From positions 1-16,155 of the forward strand of contig CAQCFX010000038.1 of NCBI GenBank assembly GCA_948766235.1: a stretch of 16,155 nt of DNA, written 5' to 3'. The position numbers were made by a program, and so were the translations under genes. Below, in pieces: positions 1-6,586 of the stretch (within the stretch, counting starts at the first letter, position 1; every line of letters begins with the position of its first letter). The DNA comes from an uncultured Oscillospiraceae bacterium (GTDB lineage: Bacteria; Bacillota; Clostridia; Oscillospirales; Oscillospiraceae). Under the pieces are notes generated by a model. The model made no database searches, was not told where the DNA came from, and saw only the letters and a program-made list of their open reading frames with translations.

Positions 1-456
1 CGCCCCGCCCTGTGGCAGCGCCGGGCCGCAGCTCTCACCGCCCTGCTCCACGGCGCCCAGGACGGACAGAAGTTTTTGGCCCTGCTGCTGCTCACCCACG
101 CCCTGGACGGCGGACAGCCCGCCGCCCGCCTCCCCCTCGCCCTGCTCACCGCAGCCGTGATGGCCCTGGGCACGGCCCTGGGCGGCAAGCCCATCGTGGA
201 AAAGGTGGGCTCGGAGCTGGCCCAGCTCTCCCCCTCCGACGGCCTGGCGGCGGACCTGGGCGCGGGCGCGGTGCTGCTGGCATGCTCCGCCCTGGGCCTG
301 CCCGCGTCCACCACCCACGCCAAGGTGGCCGCCGTGTGCGGCGCGGGCCAGGGGGCGGACCGGCGGGTGATGGGCCAGATGGCGGGGGCGTGGGTGCTCA
401 CCTTCCCCGTGTGCGGAATGCTGGCGTTTTTGCTGACCAGGATTATGATGGGATAA
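1..456 (+). CDS. Inorganic phosphate transporter, PiT family (C-terminal part)
   Basis: This is the last 151 codons of a membrane permease whose start lies before the window. PiT (PHO4) proteins import inorganic phosphate, usually with a cation, across the cytoplasmic membrane. The visible part starts near an HGAQDGQKF motif, the clostridial version of the HG-ND-AQK signature in the C-terminal PHO4 repeat. Next come a hydrophobic helix, an ALGTALGG segment, and LGLPASTTHAKV, the conserved S-T-T-H motif of the family. The last helix ends GMLAFLLTRIMMG before TAA. A perfect 11-bp terminator follows 4 nt later, so this is the last gene of its transcript. The family call is secure. Which cation is used, and whether a PhoU-like partner lies upstream, cannot be seen. 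Confidence 0.9.
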   Translation, partial: RPALWQRRAAALTALLHGAQDGQKFLALLLLTHALDGGQPAARLPLALLTAAVMALGTALGGKPIVEKVGSELAQLSPSDGLAADLGAGAVLLACSALGLPASTTHAKVAAVCGAGQGADRRVMGQMAGAWVLTFPVCGMLAFLLTRIMMG

Positions 457-460
457 ATAA

Positions 461-491
461 GGACCCCGGAACGGTGTTCCGGGGTCCTTTT
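461..491 (+). terminator. Intrinsic terminator after the phosphate permease
   Basis: An 11-bp perfect stem pairs 461-471 with 477-487 across a 5-nt loop, followed by TTTT at 488-491. It sits 4 nt after the permease stop and lies between two convergent genes. On the minus strand the hairpin is followed by TTATTTATC, so it may also stop transcripts of the surface-protein gene. Confidence 0.88.
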
Positions 492-516
492 GCGTTGGTT
501 CTTTGGATTGCGCCGG

Positions 517-2283
517 TCAGGCGGCCAGCTCCTCCAGGGCCTCCTCCAGCTTGGCAAAGAAGCTGTCGAAGATGGCCTGGGCGTCCTCGCCCATGACGAT
601 ATCGGTGGGCTCGCCGCCCAGCTCCACGAACAACTCGCCGGCGTCCAGCTCAATGCCGGCAAACGCCGCATAGCGGTTCAGGAACTCCTCAAGCTCGCCC
701 TCGGGCTCGGCCTCGTGGTCCTCCACCCAGCGCAGCACCAGGTCGTCGGGGCGGAAATTGCCCTCCTGGTCGGCCACGGCGATGCCCACGTCCTGGGCCC
801 AGCCGATGGCCTCCGCCCAGACATGGTCGGCGGGCACGTCCTCAAAGGTGGACAGCTCCGCCTCCGGCTTGCCCGCCTGCTCCCACAGGTAGCCGATGGC
901 GTCCGCCCGGGTGAACAGGCCGGCCAGAGGCACCGCCTCGTCCTCGATTTCCACGGTGGCGGGGGTATCAATGACGGGGAAAGCAGCGCCGCCGTTGCCG
1001 CCGGTAACAGGCAGAGCGGCGATGGTCTCCGTCTCCTCATGGCCGCACACAGTGCAGGCGTGCTTGCGCAGGCCCTCCACACCAGGCCGGGCTGCGGTGA
1101 CCGTTTCCCAGCTTCCATAGCTGTGGGCCTCGGCGACAGCCGTATCACAGTGGGCGCACTTCATCGAATGGCCGCTCGCGCCCTGGTCGGTCGCGTCTTT
1201 TGAAAATTCGTGCTGCTCCTTAACTACCGCGTTCTCTCCGTCGCCGTTGCAGATGAAGGCATTGTCATAGTTAATAGTGGCGTCGTCTTCATTTGCTAAA
1301 TTTGCAACGCCGTTTATCCCTTCCTCCGCAGTATTTCCGACCACTTTACCGCCATTCATTACAAATCCGTGAGTGTCGCTGCCTTTCTGCTCATAAAAAA
1401 TTCCGCCACCGGATTCTTTTGATTGATTATAAGAAATTTCGCCGCCATTCATGATGAAGATGCCTGCATCTTCCGCTTTTACAGACCAATACCCGCTCTC
1501 AGACACACCGCCGCCATTACAGCCGCTGATATTTTGAGTGATTTTTCCACTGTTTAGTGTGAATCTACCGTCATTAAATACACCACCGGCATCCCCCTTG
1601 GCAATATTGTAAGAGATTTCACTATTATTTTCCATCGTAAATTTGCCGCCGCTGTAAACACCGCCGCCGGTAGTTGATGTATTGTTCGTAATTTGGCCGC
1701 CAGTCATAACTACCGTGCCGTGATTTCCGATACCGCCGCCCCACTCAGCGGTATTGCCGGAAATGATGCCGCCTTCCATATTGAAGGTACTATCTTCTCC
1801 GACATGCACACCGCCACCAATAACCTTACTGAAATAAGGGGCTGACCAAAAAGCCTTCCCTACCGTATCCGTTGTCCCTTTCCCTCCGGTGACTTTACCG
1901 GCAACATAGTTTCCCTTTTCATCTGTGGTAGCCGCGCTGTCCTTCAGGGTCAACTCACCGCCGCCGGTAACAGAGATGACAGAACCAGTCGCGCCGGTAT
2001 GCTTCAAGTCATTGCCCTTCAGGTCGATGGAGGCCGAGACACCAGCGCCAATCATCAGGGTCTTTTCCAGCTCCAGGCTCTCGCCCAGCTCATAGTCATA
2101 CTGGTTACCCGCTCCGCCATTTCCGTCGTGGCCCAGCAGTGCGCCGTTCTCCCCAATGAATTGACCTTTGTTTTCGTTATTGAGCACCTGCGCCGCAAAG
2201 GCCGGGGCCACCATGCTGGCGCACAGCGCCAATGACAGCCCCACGGCCACCCCCTTTCTTCCAATCGTTTTGATTACGTTCAT
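517..2283 (-). CDS. Secreted beta-helix surface protein with C-terminal SLH-like region
   Basis: This is a 588-aa exported protein of unknown ligand. The start ATG at 2283 was chosen over an in-frame codon at 2328 because GAGAGGAGAG lies just upstream and a clean signal peptide follows (residues 1-30, cleavage after AFA). Residues about 75-330 form a right-handed beta-helix-like array with repeated GGG-V/I, NGG-I and SGNTAE/SYN elements. Residues 376-413 carry two CxxC pairs (CAHC, CTVC), a module common in clostridial surface proteins. Residues 457-515 match an SLH repeat (FTRADAIGYLWEQAG, then FEDVPADHVWAEAI and EGNFRPDD). A second, degenerate SLH start (LEEFLNRYAAFAG) follows an acidic linker. 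SLH domains usually bind secondary cell-wall polymers, so attachment to the cell wall is inferred. DNA for residues of about 105-360 is clearly more AT-rich than the ends. It is a single-gene transcript, convergent with the permease. Confidence 0.82.
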   Translation of the reverse strand: MNVIKTIGRKGVAVGLSLALCASMVAPAFAAQVLNNENKGQFIGENGALLGHDGNGGAGNQYDYELGESLELEKTLMIGAGVSASIDLKGNDLKHTGATGSVISVTGGGELTLKDSAATTDEKGNYVAGKVTGGKGTTDTVGKAFWSAPYFSKVIGGGVHVGEDSTFNMEGGIISGNTAEWGGGIGNHGTVVMTGGQITNNTSTTGGGVYSGGKFTMENNSEISYNIAKGDAGGVFNDGRFTLNSGKITQNISGCNGGGVSESGYWSVKAEDAGIFIMNGGEISYNQSKESGGGIFYEQKGSDTHGFVMNGGKVVGNTAEEGINGVANLANEDDATINYDNAFICNGDGENAVVKEQHEFSKDATDQGASGHSMKCAHCDTAVAEAHSYGSWETVTAARPGVEGLRKHACTVCGHEETETIAALPVTGGNGGAAFPVIDTPATVEIEDEAVPLAGLFTRADAIGYLWEQAGKPEAELSTFEDVPADHVWAEAIGWAQDVGIAVADQEGNFRPDDLVLRWVEDHEAEPEGELEEFLNRYAAFAGIELDAGELFVELGGEPTDIVMGEDAQAIFDSFFAKLEEALEELAA

Positions 2284-2313
2284 GCTTGATCTCTCCTCTC
2301 GACAAAACATTCT

Positions 2314-2333
2314 GATTCGTGTATACACGAATC
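2314..2333. repeat. 20-bp perfect palindrome in the 5' leader of the surface-protein gene
   Basis: The sequence gattcgtgta and its exact reverse complement tacacgaatc abut without a spacer. It lies 31 nt upstream of the chosen ATG at 2283. It shares one base (2333) with the next palindrome. It could be a repressor operator or an RNA hairpin in the 5' untranslated region. Confidence 0.85.
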
Positions 2334-2350
2334 AAGGCCCATGGGCCTTG
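2333..2350. repeat. 18-bp perfect palindrome at the predicted transcription start
   Basis: The sequence caaggccca and its exact reverse complement tgggccttg abut without a spacer. By the promoter placed at 2356-2384, transcription would start at about 2349, so the palindrome covers the start site and the first bases of the RNA. That position suits a repressor operator or a protective 5' stem-loop. Confidence 0.85.
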
Positions 2351-2355
2351 CGCTT

Positions 2356-2384
2356 ATTTTAGCACCGTCCCGCACAAAACGCAA
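2356..2384 (-). promoter_or_regulatory. Sigma-A-like promoter for the surface-protein gene
   Basis: On the minus strand, TTGCGT (2384-2379) is followed by a 17-bp spacer and TAAAAT (2361-2356). The -10 matches 5 of 6 consensus bases and the -35 matches 3 of 6. The predicted start at about 2349 falls inside the 18-bp palindrome. Confidence 0.55.
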
Positions 2385-2404
2385 GACTTATACGGAAAAA
2401 GTGC

Positions 2405-2440
2405 GAAAAAATTGGGGCCGAACCCAGCGGTCCGGCCCCA
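2405..2440 (-). terminator. Intrinsic terminator after pgsA
   Basis: On the minus strand an 8-bp stem pairs 2440-2433 (TGGGGCCG) with 2420-2413 (CGGCCCCA) across a 12-nt loop, followed by a run of six T in 2410-2405. It starts 4 nt after the pgsA stop and closes the long operon that begins at recA. Confidence 0.85.
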
Positions 2441-2444
2441 TCCG

Positions 2445-2981
2445 TCACTTATTCCAGTTGAGTACGTCCCGGTTGAGCACAAAATACTCCACGCCGGAGT
2501 ACAGCGTGGTGCCCGCGATGACGATGACGCACACCCAGTCCAGCAGCCACAGGGGAATGGGCAGAACCGTCAGGTGCATCAGGCACAGGCACACCATGGT
2601 GGAGGCGGTCTTCACCTTGCCCGACCACCCGGCGGCAATCACCCGGCCGTTGTCCACCGCCACCAGCCGCAGCCCGGACACGGCGAACTCCCGGGCCAGC
2701 ACAATGACCAGCGCCCAGTCCGGGAAGCGCCCCGCCGCGCAGAAGCAGGCCATGGCGGCCAGCACCAGCACCTTGTCCGCCAGGGGGTCCATAAACTTGC
2801 CGAAATCGGTAATCTGATTGTAGTGCCGGGCGATGTAGCCGTCCAGCAAATCCGTCAGACTGGCAATGACAAACACCGCCAGCGCGGCGTAAATGCTCCA
2901 CGAGAAATCCAGGTGCCAAAGCACCAGGTACACCGGGATGAGCGCCACCCGCAGCATGGTCAGCTTGTTGGCTGTATTCAT
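2445..2981 (-). CDS. pgsA: CDP-diacylglycerol-glycerol-3-phosphate 3-phosphatidyltransferase
   Basis: This 178-aa integral membrane enzyme joins CDP-diacylglycerol and glycerol-3-phosphate to make phosphatidylglycerophosphate, the committed step to phosphatidylglycerol and cardiolipin. The CDP-alcohol phosphotransferase motif is complete: D44, D47-G48, A51-R52, G61, D65 and D69 in the spacing DxxDGxxAR-x8-GxxxDxxxD. Several hydrophobic helices surround it, and the length is normal for the family. The ATG at 2981 has an AAAGGAGG site 6 nt upstream. It overlaps the stop of the upstream 189-codon gene by 4 nt (ATGA), so coupled translation is likely. It is the last gene of the recA operon. Confidence 0.95.
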   Translation of the reverse strand: MNTANKLTMLRVALIPVYLVLWHLDFSWSIYAALAVFVIASLTDLLDGYIARHYNQITDFGKFMDPLADKVLVLAAMACFCAAGRFPDWALVIVLAREFAVSGLRLVAVDNGRVIAAGWSGKVKTASTMVCLCLMHLTVLPIPLWLLDWVCVIVIAGTTLYSGVEYFVLNRDVLNWNK

Positions 2982-3547
2982 GATTGTCCTCCTTTATGCT
3001 CCGCTTCTTCCGCCGCCCGTGCCCAGCTCTCCGGGTACTTCTCCCGCATATATCGGGCGAAGGGGGAGTCGGGTCGGGCCAGCAGGCCCTGCTCCTGGAT
3101 GACGTCCGCCTCGGCGCGGACTACCCAGCGCCGGCTCTCCACGCTGGTCTCGTCCCAGCGGACGATGCTCAGCGCCCCCAGGCGTTCCTGCTCCAGCAGC
3201 GCCTCGTACACGTCGGGAATGGCCGTCTCGCCGTCCACCGGCACCTCGTTTGGGGTGACGTACTCGTTGGGAATTTGGCTCGCCTCCATATCCTCCCGGC
3301 GGGAGCAGGTATAAAGGGAGGCCGTTTTCCCACGGTACAGCTCCTTTAGGGCGTTGGGGAAGTACTCCTCATAATAGATTCGTCCCTCCCTTGTATAGCC
3401 GTAGGTGTACTCGAAGTGCTTCACGCCGTACATCAGTGCCATGGGCAGGCTGGCCGTCAGGCACACCTGCCGGGGCTTCCCGAAACGGCTTTCATTGGGC
3501 CGGATCACCCTCAGCCCCGGCACAGGCGAGCAGTGGTACAGCGTCAT
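2978..3547 (-). CDS. Unknown 189-aa protein between rimO and pgsA, possibly ADP-ribosyltransferase-like
   Basis: I do not recognise this protein as a named family. The ATG at 3547 (MTLYHCSPVPGL) overlaps the rimO stop by 4 nt, and its own stop overlaps the pgsA start by 4 nt. The reading frame extends further upstream, but only inside rimO, with low-complexity Arg/Gly content. The protein is soluble, with no signal peptide or membrane helix. It opens with LYHCSP (H5), followed by VCLTASLPMALMYG (Y40) and IPNEYVTPNEVPV (E95). This H-Y-E layout and the LYHxSP opening resemble small ADP-ribosyltransferase-fold proteins (Arr and DUF3990 types). That is inference from motif shape only. The C-terminal part (about 120-189) is charged and probably helical. 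It is embedded in a conserved housekeeping operon, which argues for a vertical gene rather than a recent arrival. Confidence 0.75.
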   Translation of the reverse strand: MTLYHCSPVPGLRVIRPNESRFGKPRQVCLTASLPMALMYGVKHFEYTYGYTREGRIYYEEYFPNALKELYRGKTASLYTCSRREDMEASQIPNEYVTPNEVPVDGETAIPDVYEALLEQERLGALSIVRWDETSVESRRWVVRAEADVIQEQGLLARPDSPFARYMREKYPESWARAAEEAEHKGGQS

Positions 3548-4869
3548 TCCTCCACCTCTCCCGTCAAGTCCCCGTCGGACACGCCGGTGATGCGCACCCA
3601 CACAAATTCCCCCGCGGGCACCAGCCCCGCCGCAGTGAACAGCACCCGGCCGTCGATATCCACCGAGTCGGCGTAGGTGCGTCCCGCGTAGCAGCCGGCC
3701 TCGGAGTCGAATCCCTCGCACAAGACCTCCATGCACGTCCCCAGTCGCTGCTCGTTATACTCATCCATGATACGGGACTGAAGGTCCACCACCAGCTCCA
3801 CCCGGCGGGCGGCCACATCCGGGTCCACCTGGTTTTCCATGGCGGCGGCCAGGGTGCCCTCCTCCGGGGAGAACTGGAACACCCCCGCCCGCTGAAGCTT
3901 CTGCTCCCGCAGAAACGCGCACAGCTCCTCAAATTCCGTCTCCCCCTCCCCCGGCAGGCCGCAGATGAGGGAGGTGCGAATCACCACGTCGGGCATAGCC
4001 GCGCGCAGCTTGGCAAACAGGGTCTCAATCTCCGCCTTTGTGCTGCGCCGGCGCATGGCCTTCAAAATGCCGTCGTTGGCGTGCTGGATGGGAATGTCCA
4101 GATAGCGGACGATTTTCTTTTCCCGGGCAATGACGGCAATCAGCTCGTCCGTCACCGCCTCGGGGTAGAGGTAGTGCAGGCGAATCCAGTGGAAATCCAG
4201 CTTACACAATTCCGTCAGCAACTTTGCCAGGGTCGTCCCGTCCCCCAGGTCCAGCCCGTAGCGGGTGATGTCCTGGGCGATGACGATCAGCTCCTTCACC
4301 CCGCTGTCCGCCAGGGCCTTGGCCTCCGCCAGCAGGGAGGCCATAGGGCGGCTGCGGTATTTACCCCGCAGCCGGGGGATGACGCAGAAGGCGCAGCCGT
4401 TGGAGCAGCCCTCGGCAATCTTCAGATAGGCCGTCCAGGGCGGGGTGGTCACCCAGCGCCCGCCGTCCTCATCCGTGCGGTGGATGTCCCCGAAGAAGGA
4501 GGGCCGCTCCCCCGCCATCACCTGCTCCACGGCGGTTACAATGTCGGTATAGCTGCCCGTGCCCAAAAGGCCGTCCACCTCGGGCAGCTCGGCGCGGATG
4601 TCATCCGGGTAGCGCTGGCTCAGGCAGCCCGCCACCAGCAGCTTGTTCAGCTTCCCCGCGTTTTTCAGCGCGGCCAGCTCCAAAATGGCGTCGATGGCCT
4701 CGCTCTTGGCGGACTCGATGAAGCCGCAGGTGTTGAGCACCGCCACGTCCGCCCCATCGGGGTCGCCGGTGACCGTGTGGCCCGCCTCCCGGCACAAGGC
4801 CATCATCTGCTCGGTGTTGATGAGATTTTTGGCGCAGCCCAGGGAAATAAATGCAACCTTATAGCTCAA
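3544..4869 (-). CDS. rimO: Ribosomal protein S12 methylthiotransferase
   Basis: RimO is a radical-SAM enzyme with two [4Fe-4S] clusters that adds a methylthio group to the conserved aspartate of ribosomal protein S12. This 441-aa protein has the three cysteines of the N-terminal MTTase domain (C12 in LGCAKN, C48 in LNTCGF, C82 in AGCLSQ). The radical-SAM triad follows (C155, C159, C162 in EGCSNGCAFC), then IPRLRGKYRSRP, which is typical of RimO rather than MiaB. The C-terminal stretch (about 375-441) fits a TRAM RNA/protein-binding domain. The start is TTG at 4869, supported by GGAGG 7 nt upstream. No in-frame ATG gives the full N-terminus. The gene is 15 nt after the two-TM protein and overlaps the next gene by 4 nt. 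Confidence 0.95.
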   Translation of the reverse strand: MSYKVAFISLGCAKNLINTEQMMALCREAGHTVTGDPDGADVAVLNTCGFIESAKSEAIDAILELAALKNAGKLNKLLVAGCLSQRYPDDIRAELPEVDGLLGTGSYTDIVTAVEQVMAGERPSFFGDIHRTDEDGGRWVTTPPWTAYLKIAEGCSNGCAFCVIPRLRGKYRSRPMASLLAEAKALADSGVKELIVIAQDITRYGLDLGDGTTLAKLLTELCKLDFHWIRLHYLYPEAVTDELIAVIAREKKIVRYLDIPIQHANDGILKAMRRRSTKAEIETLFAKLRAAMPDVVIRTSLICGLPGEGETEFEELCAFLREQKLQRAGVFQFSPEEGTLAAAMENQVDPDVAARRVELVVDLQSRIMDEYNEQRLGTCMEVLCEGFDSEAGCYAGRTYADSVDIDGRVLFTAAGLVPAGEFVWVRITGVSDGDLTGEVEE

Positions 4870-4876
4870 AACAAAT

Positions 4877-4881
4877 CCTCC
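4877..4881 (-). promoter_or_regulatory. Ribosome binding site that decides the rimO TTG start
   Basis: GGAGG on the minus strand lies 7 nt before TTG at 4869. It supports the non-ATG start because LGCAKN follows only ten codons later, as expected for RimO. Confidence 0.75.
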
Positions 4882-4884
4882 ACA

Positions 4885-5424
4885 TCATTGGGATAATTCT
4901 TCTATCAAGACAATACAGTGGTAGACCATCCCGCTGCCGCTCCGGCCTGTGATGGGCACATACTGCACGCGCAGCCACTGCCCTTCCCGAATCAGGCCGC
5001 CGCCCCGCTTGAACCAAAACCGCATGGGATAGCCGGGAAGCCCGCTGTCAAATGTCTTCGGCCCGCTGGCAAACTCCACGCCATTGATGGTAAATACCTC
5101 GAAGTATTCCCAAAAATCTTGGCGCAGGGTAAAATCTTCCACCGGCCCTTCTGCCGTCAGCGTCCGGCCATTCTCATAGGCGTCACGCACCATCCAATAA
5201 TCCTGAACCGGCCGGATAACAAATCCATATGCCGCCGCCATCTCCAAAAGCAAGAAAAATGCGGTAAGCGCCAGCAGCCCTCTGTCTGTCCGGCCCGTTT
5301 CCCGACGCCTGAGCCGCAACCCGCTCCAGCCAGTCCAAACGAGCGCCGTAAGAAGCCCCAGGCCGCCCACAACGCTCATCACATATGGCGCGTCGAAGTG
5401 GGGCTGCAACTGGTAGAGCACCAT
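4885..5424 (-). CDS. Unknown membrane protein with two N-terminal TM helices
   Basis: This 179-aa protein is of unknown function. Two hydrophobic helices are visible, at about residues 14-35 and 49-71, joined by a short Arg-rich loop (LRLRRRETGRTDR). The remaining hundred or so residues form a soluble, beta-rich domain with short motifs such as AEGPVEDF, FEVFTINGVEFASG and EGQWLRVQYVPI. Similar two-TM plus beta-domain proteins occur as hypothetical proteins in Clostridia, but I cannot name a family. ATG at 5424 has GGAGG 8 nt upstream. It lies 3 nt after recX and 15 nt before rimO, so it is part of the operon. The loop charge suggests the beta domain may lie outside the cell, but topology is uncertain. 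Confidence 0.8.
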   Translation of the reverse strand: MVLYQLQPHFDAPYVMSVVGGLGLLTALVWTGWSGLRLRRRETGRTDRGLLALTAFFLLLEMAAAYGFVIRPVQDYWMVRDAYENGRTLTAEGPVEDFTLRQDFWEYFEVFTINGVEFASGPKTFDSGLPGYPMRFWFKRGGGLIREGQWLRVQYVPITGRSGSGMVYHCIVLIEELSQ

Positions 5425-5427
5425 CGC

Positions 5428-6123
5428 TCAGTCCTCCCACTCCCCTCGAATGCGGTCCAGCGCGCTTGATATTTCCTCCCAGCCGTAGCCCCGGCGGGCC
5501 AGGTAGTCGGACACCTTTTTCAAATTCTCTCGGGTGGGCTGCGCCCCCCGTAGCTTCTGCCGGGCCAGTTTGTCAATCTGGCTCTCGTCCGGCTCCCGCT
5601 CCTCCATGGCCTCCTCCCAGAACTGCCGGGGCACCCCCCGGCGGTACAGCTCGTCCCGAATCTTCCGGGGGCCGTACCCCTTGGCGGCGTAGTGGCGCAC
5701 CACCGTGCGGGCGTACTCCCCGTCGTTGAGCAGGCTCAGCTCGGTCAAGCGGTCCGCCACCCCCTCGGCCCGCTCCCGGAGGGCCTCCCGCTGCGCCCGC
5801 AGAAGCTGGGGGTCGGGGCCGTCGTCCAGCTTGTCGTAGGGATACTTTTCCCGTTTGGGCCGGGGGGGAGCGCACAGCTTATCCAGCAGCTCCTTCCGGG
5901 ACATGGGCCGAAGGGCCAGCAGCCCCACCGCCCGCTCCATCAGCCGGGACTGTTCCCCGGCGGCACACAGGGCCTCCCCCTCCTGGTCAGATAGCTCCTT
6001 ACCGGCGTACAGGCCCAGGGACACCACGTCCCCCTCCCCCACGCGGACAATGGAGGCGTCGTCCAGCCACACAAGCCAGCGGCCCTGCTTGTGCTGGGAG
6101 GGCTCTAACTTCTCAATTTTCAT
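5428..6123 (-). CDS. recX: Regulatory protein RecX
   Basis: RecX binds RecA filaments and limits their growth or activity. This 231-aa protein has the all-helical RecX repeats: GLLALRPMSRKELLDKL, then DRLTELSLLNDGEYARTVVRHYAAKGYGPRKIRDEL, then the third repeat near VSDYLARRGYGWEEI. Between the first and second repeats sits a charged insertion of about 35 residues (CAPPRPKREKYPYDKLDDG onward). The start ATG at 6123 shares one base with the stop of the upstream acetyltransferase (TGATG), which indicates coupled translation. A longer in-frame start at 6138 adds only MDGFV and is less likely. It shares a transcript with recA, as often seen in Bacteria, though a GNAT gene lies between them here. 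Confidence 0.9.
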   Translation of the reverse strand: MKIEKLEPSQHKQGRWLVWLDDASIVRVGEGDVVSLGLYAGKELSDQEGEALCAAGEQSRLMERAVGLLALRPMSRKELLDKLCAPPRPKREKYPYDKLDDGPDPQLLRAQREALRERAEGVADRLTELSLLNDGEYARTVVRHYAAKGYGPRKIRDELYRRGVPRQFWEEAMEEREPDESQIDKLARQKLRGAQPTRENLKKVSDYLARRGYGWEEISSALDRIRGEWED

Positions 6124-6581
6124 CACAAATCCATCCACACCGCCTCGTCATGGATGGAGGCGTTTTCCACCGCTTGGTAAAAGCGCAGGGAGTCCGGGTT
6201 GTGGGCCATGATGGCAATCAGCGTTTCCACGCCCCTCTTTTTCAGCTCCTGCCTCAGCTCCTTCAGCAGCAGCTGGGCCACCTGCCGGTGGCGCTCCTCC
6301 TTTAATACGCAAATCCAGTCCAGGTACGCGCAGGCACAGCTGGCGTCGCTCCGGGCGGCCAAAATCACCGCGTCAATCCGTCCCACCACCCGCTCGCCTT
6401 TATAGGCCAGCAGGGACACCGCATTGGCAAAACGGCCATCGTCAAAGCTGCGCTCCAGCAGGGTTCGGTAATCCTCCCCGGCATCCATAAAAAAGGTGTT
6501 CGGCTCCTGCCGGCGCAGCTCCGCCTCAAATTCCAGCACTGCGCCAATCCTGTCCCGGGTAAAGGGTTCTACTGATATCAT
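6123..6581 (-). CDS. GNAT-family N-acetyltransferase between recA and recX
   Basis: This 152-aa protein has the GNAT fold. A beta strand (AYLDWICVLKE) is followed by the acetyl-CoA loop RHRQVAQLLL, a long helix (KELRQELKKRG), and a C-terminal AHNPDSLRFYQAVE helix typical of motif B. The usual R/Q-x-x-G-x-G/A loop reads R-H-R-Q-V-A, so its first glycine is replaced by Gln. Activity may therefore be altered. The substrate is unknown. The ATG at 6581 lies 5 nt after the recA stop with GAGGG upstream, and its stop overlaps the recX start. The position between recA and recX is unusual. It may be an operon passenger, and I see no direct evidence of a DNA-repair role. Confidence 0.85.
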   Translation of the reverse strand: MISVEPFTRDRIGAVLEFEAELRRQEPNTFFMDAGEDYRTLLERSFDDGRFANAVSLLAYKGERVVGRIDAVILAARSDASCACAYLDWICVLKEERHRQVAQLLLKELRQELKKRGVETLIAIMAHNPDSLRFYQAVENASIHDEAVWMDL

Positions 6582-6586
6582 AAATG

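Noticed and set aside
1500..1800. Short repeated DNA words in the beta-helix gene as a possible CRISPR or tandem array
   Set aside because: The repetition is at the protein level (GGG/NGG/SGN elements) with irregular period and no conserved DNA repeat or spacer pattern.
2284..2328. A longer N-terminus for the surface protein starting at 2328
   Set aside because: The extra 15 residues begin inside the 20-bp palindrome, lack a ribosome site and would precede a standard signal peptide. GAGAGGAGAG marks the ATG at 2283.
3391..4896. A 501-codon open frame on the plus strand opposite rimO
   Set aside because: It is the antisense of a complete, motif-verified rimO. It is His/Gln/Gly/Leu-rich, has no ribosome site, and arises from high GC at third codon positions.
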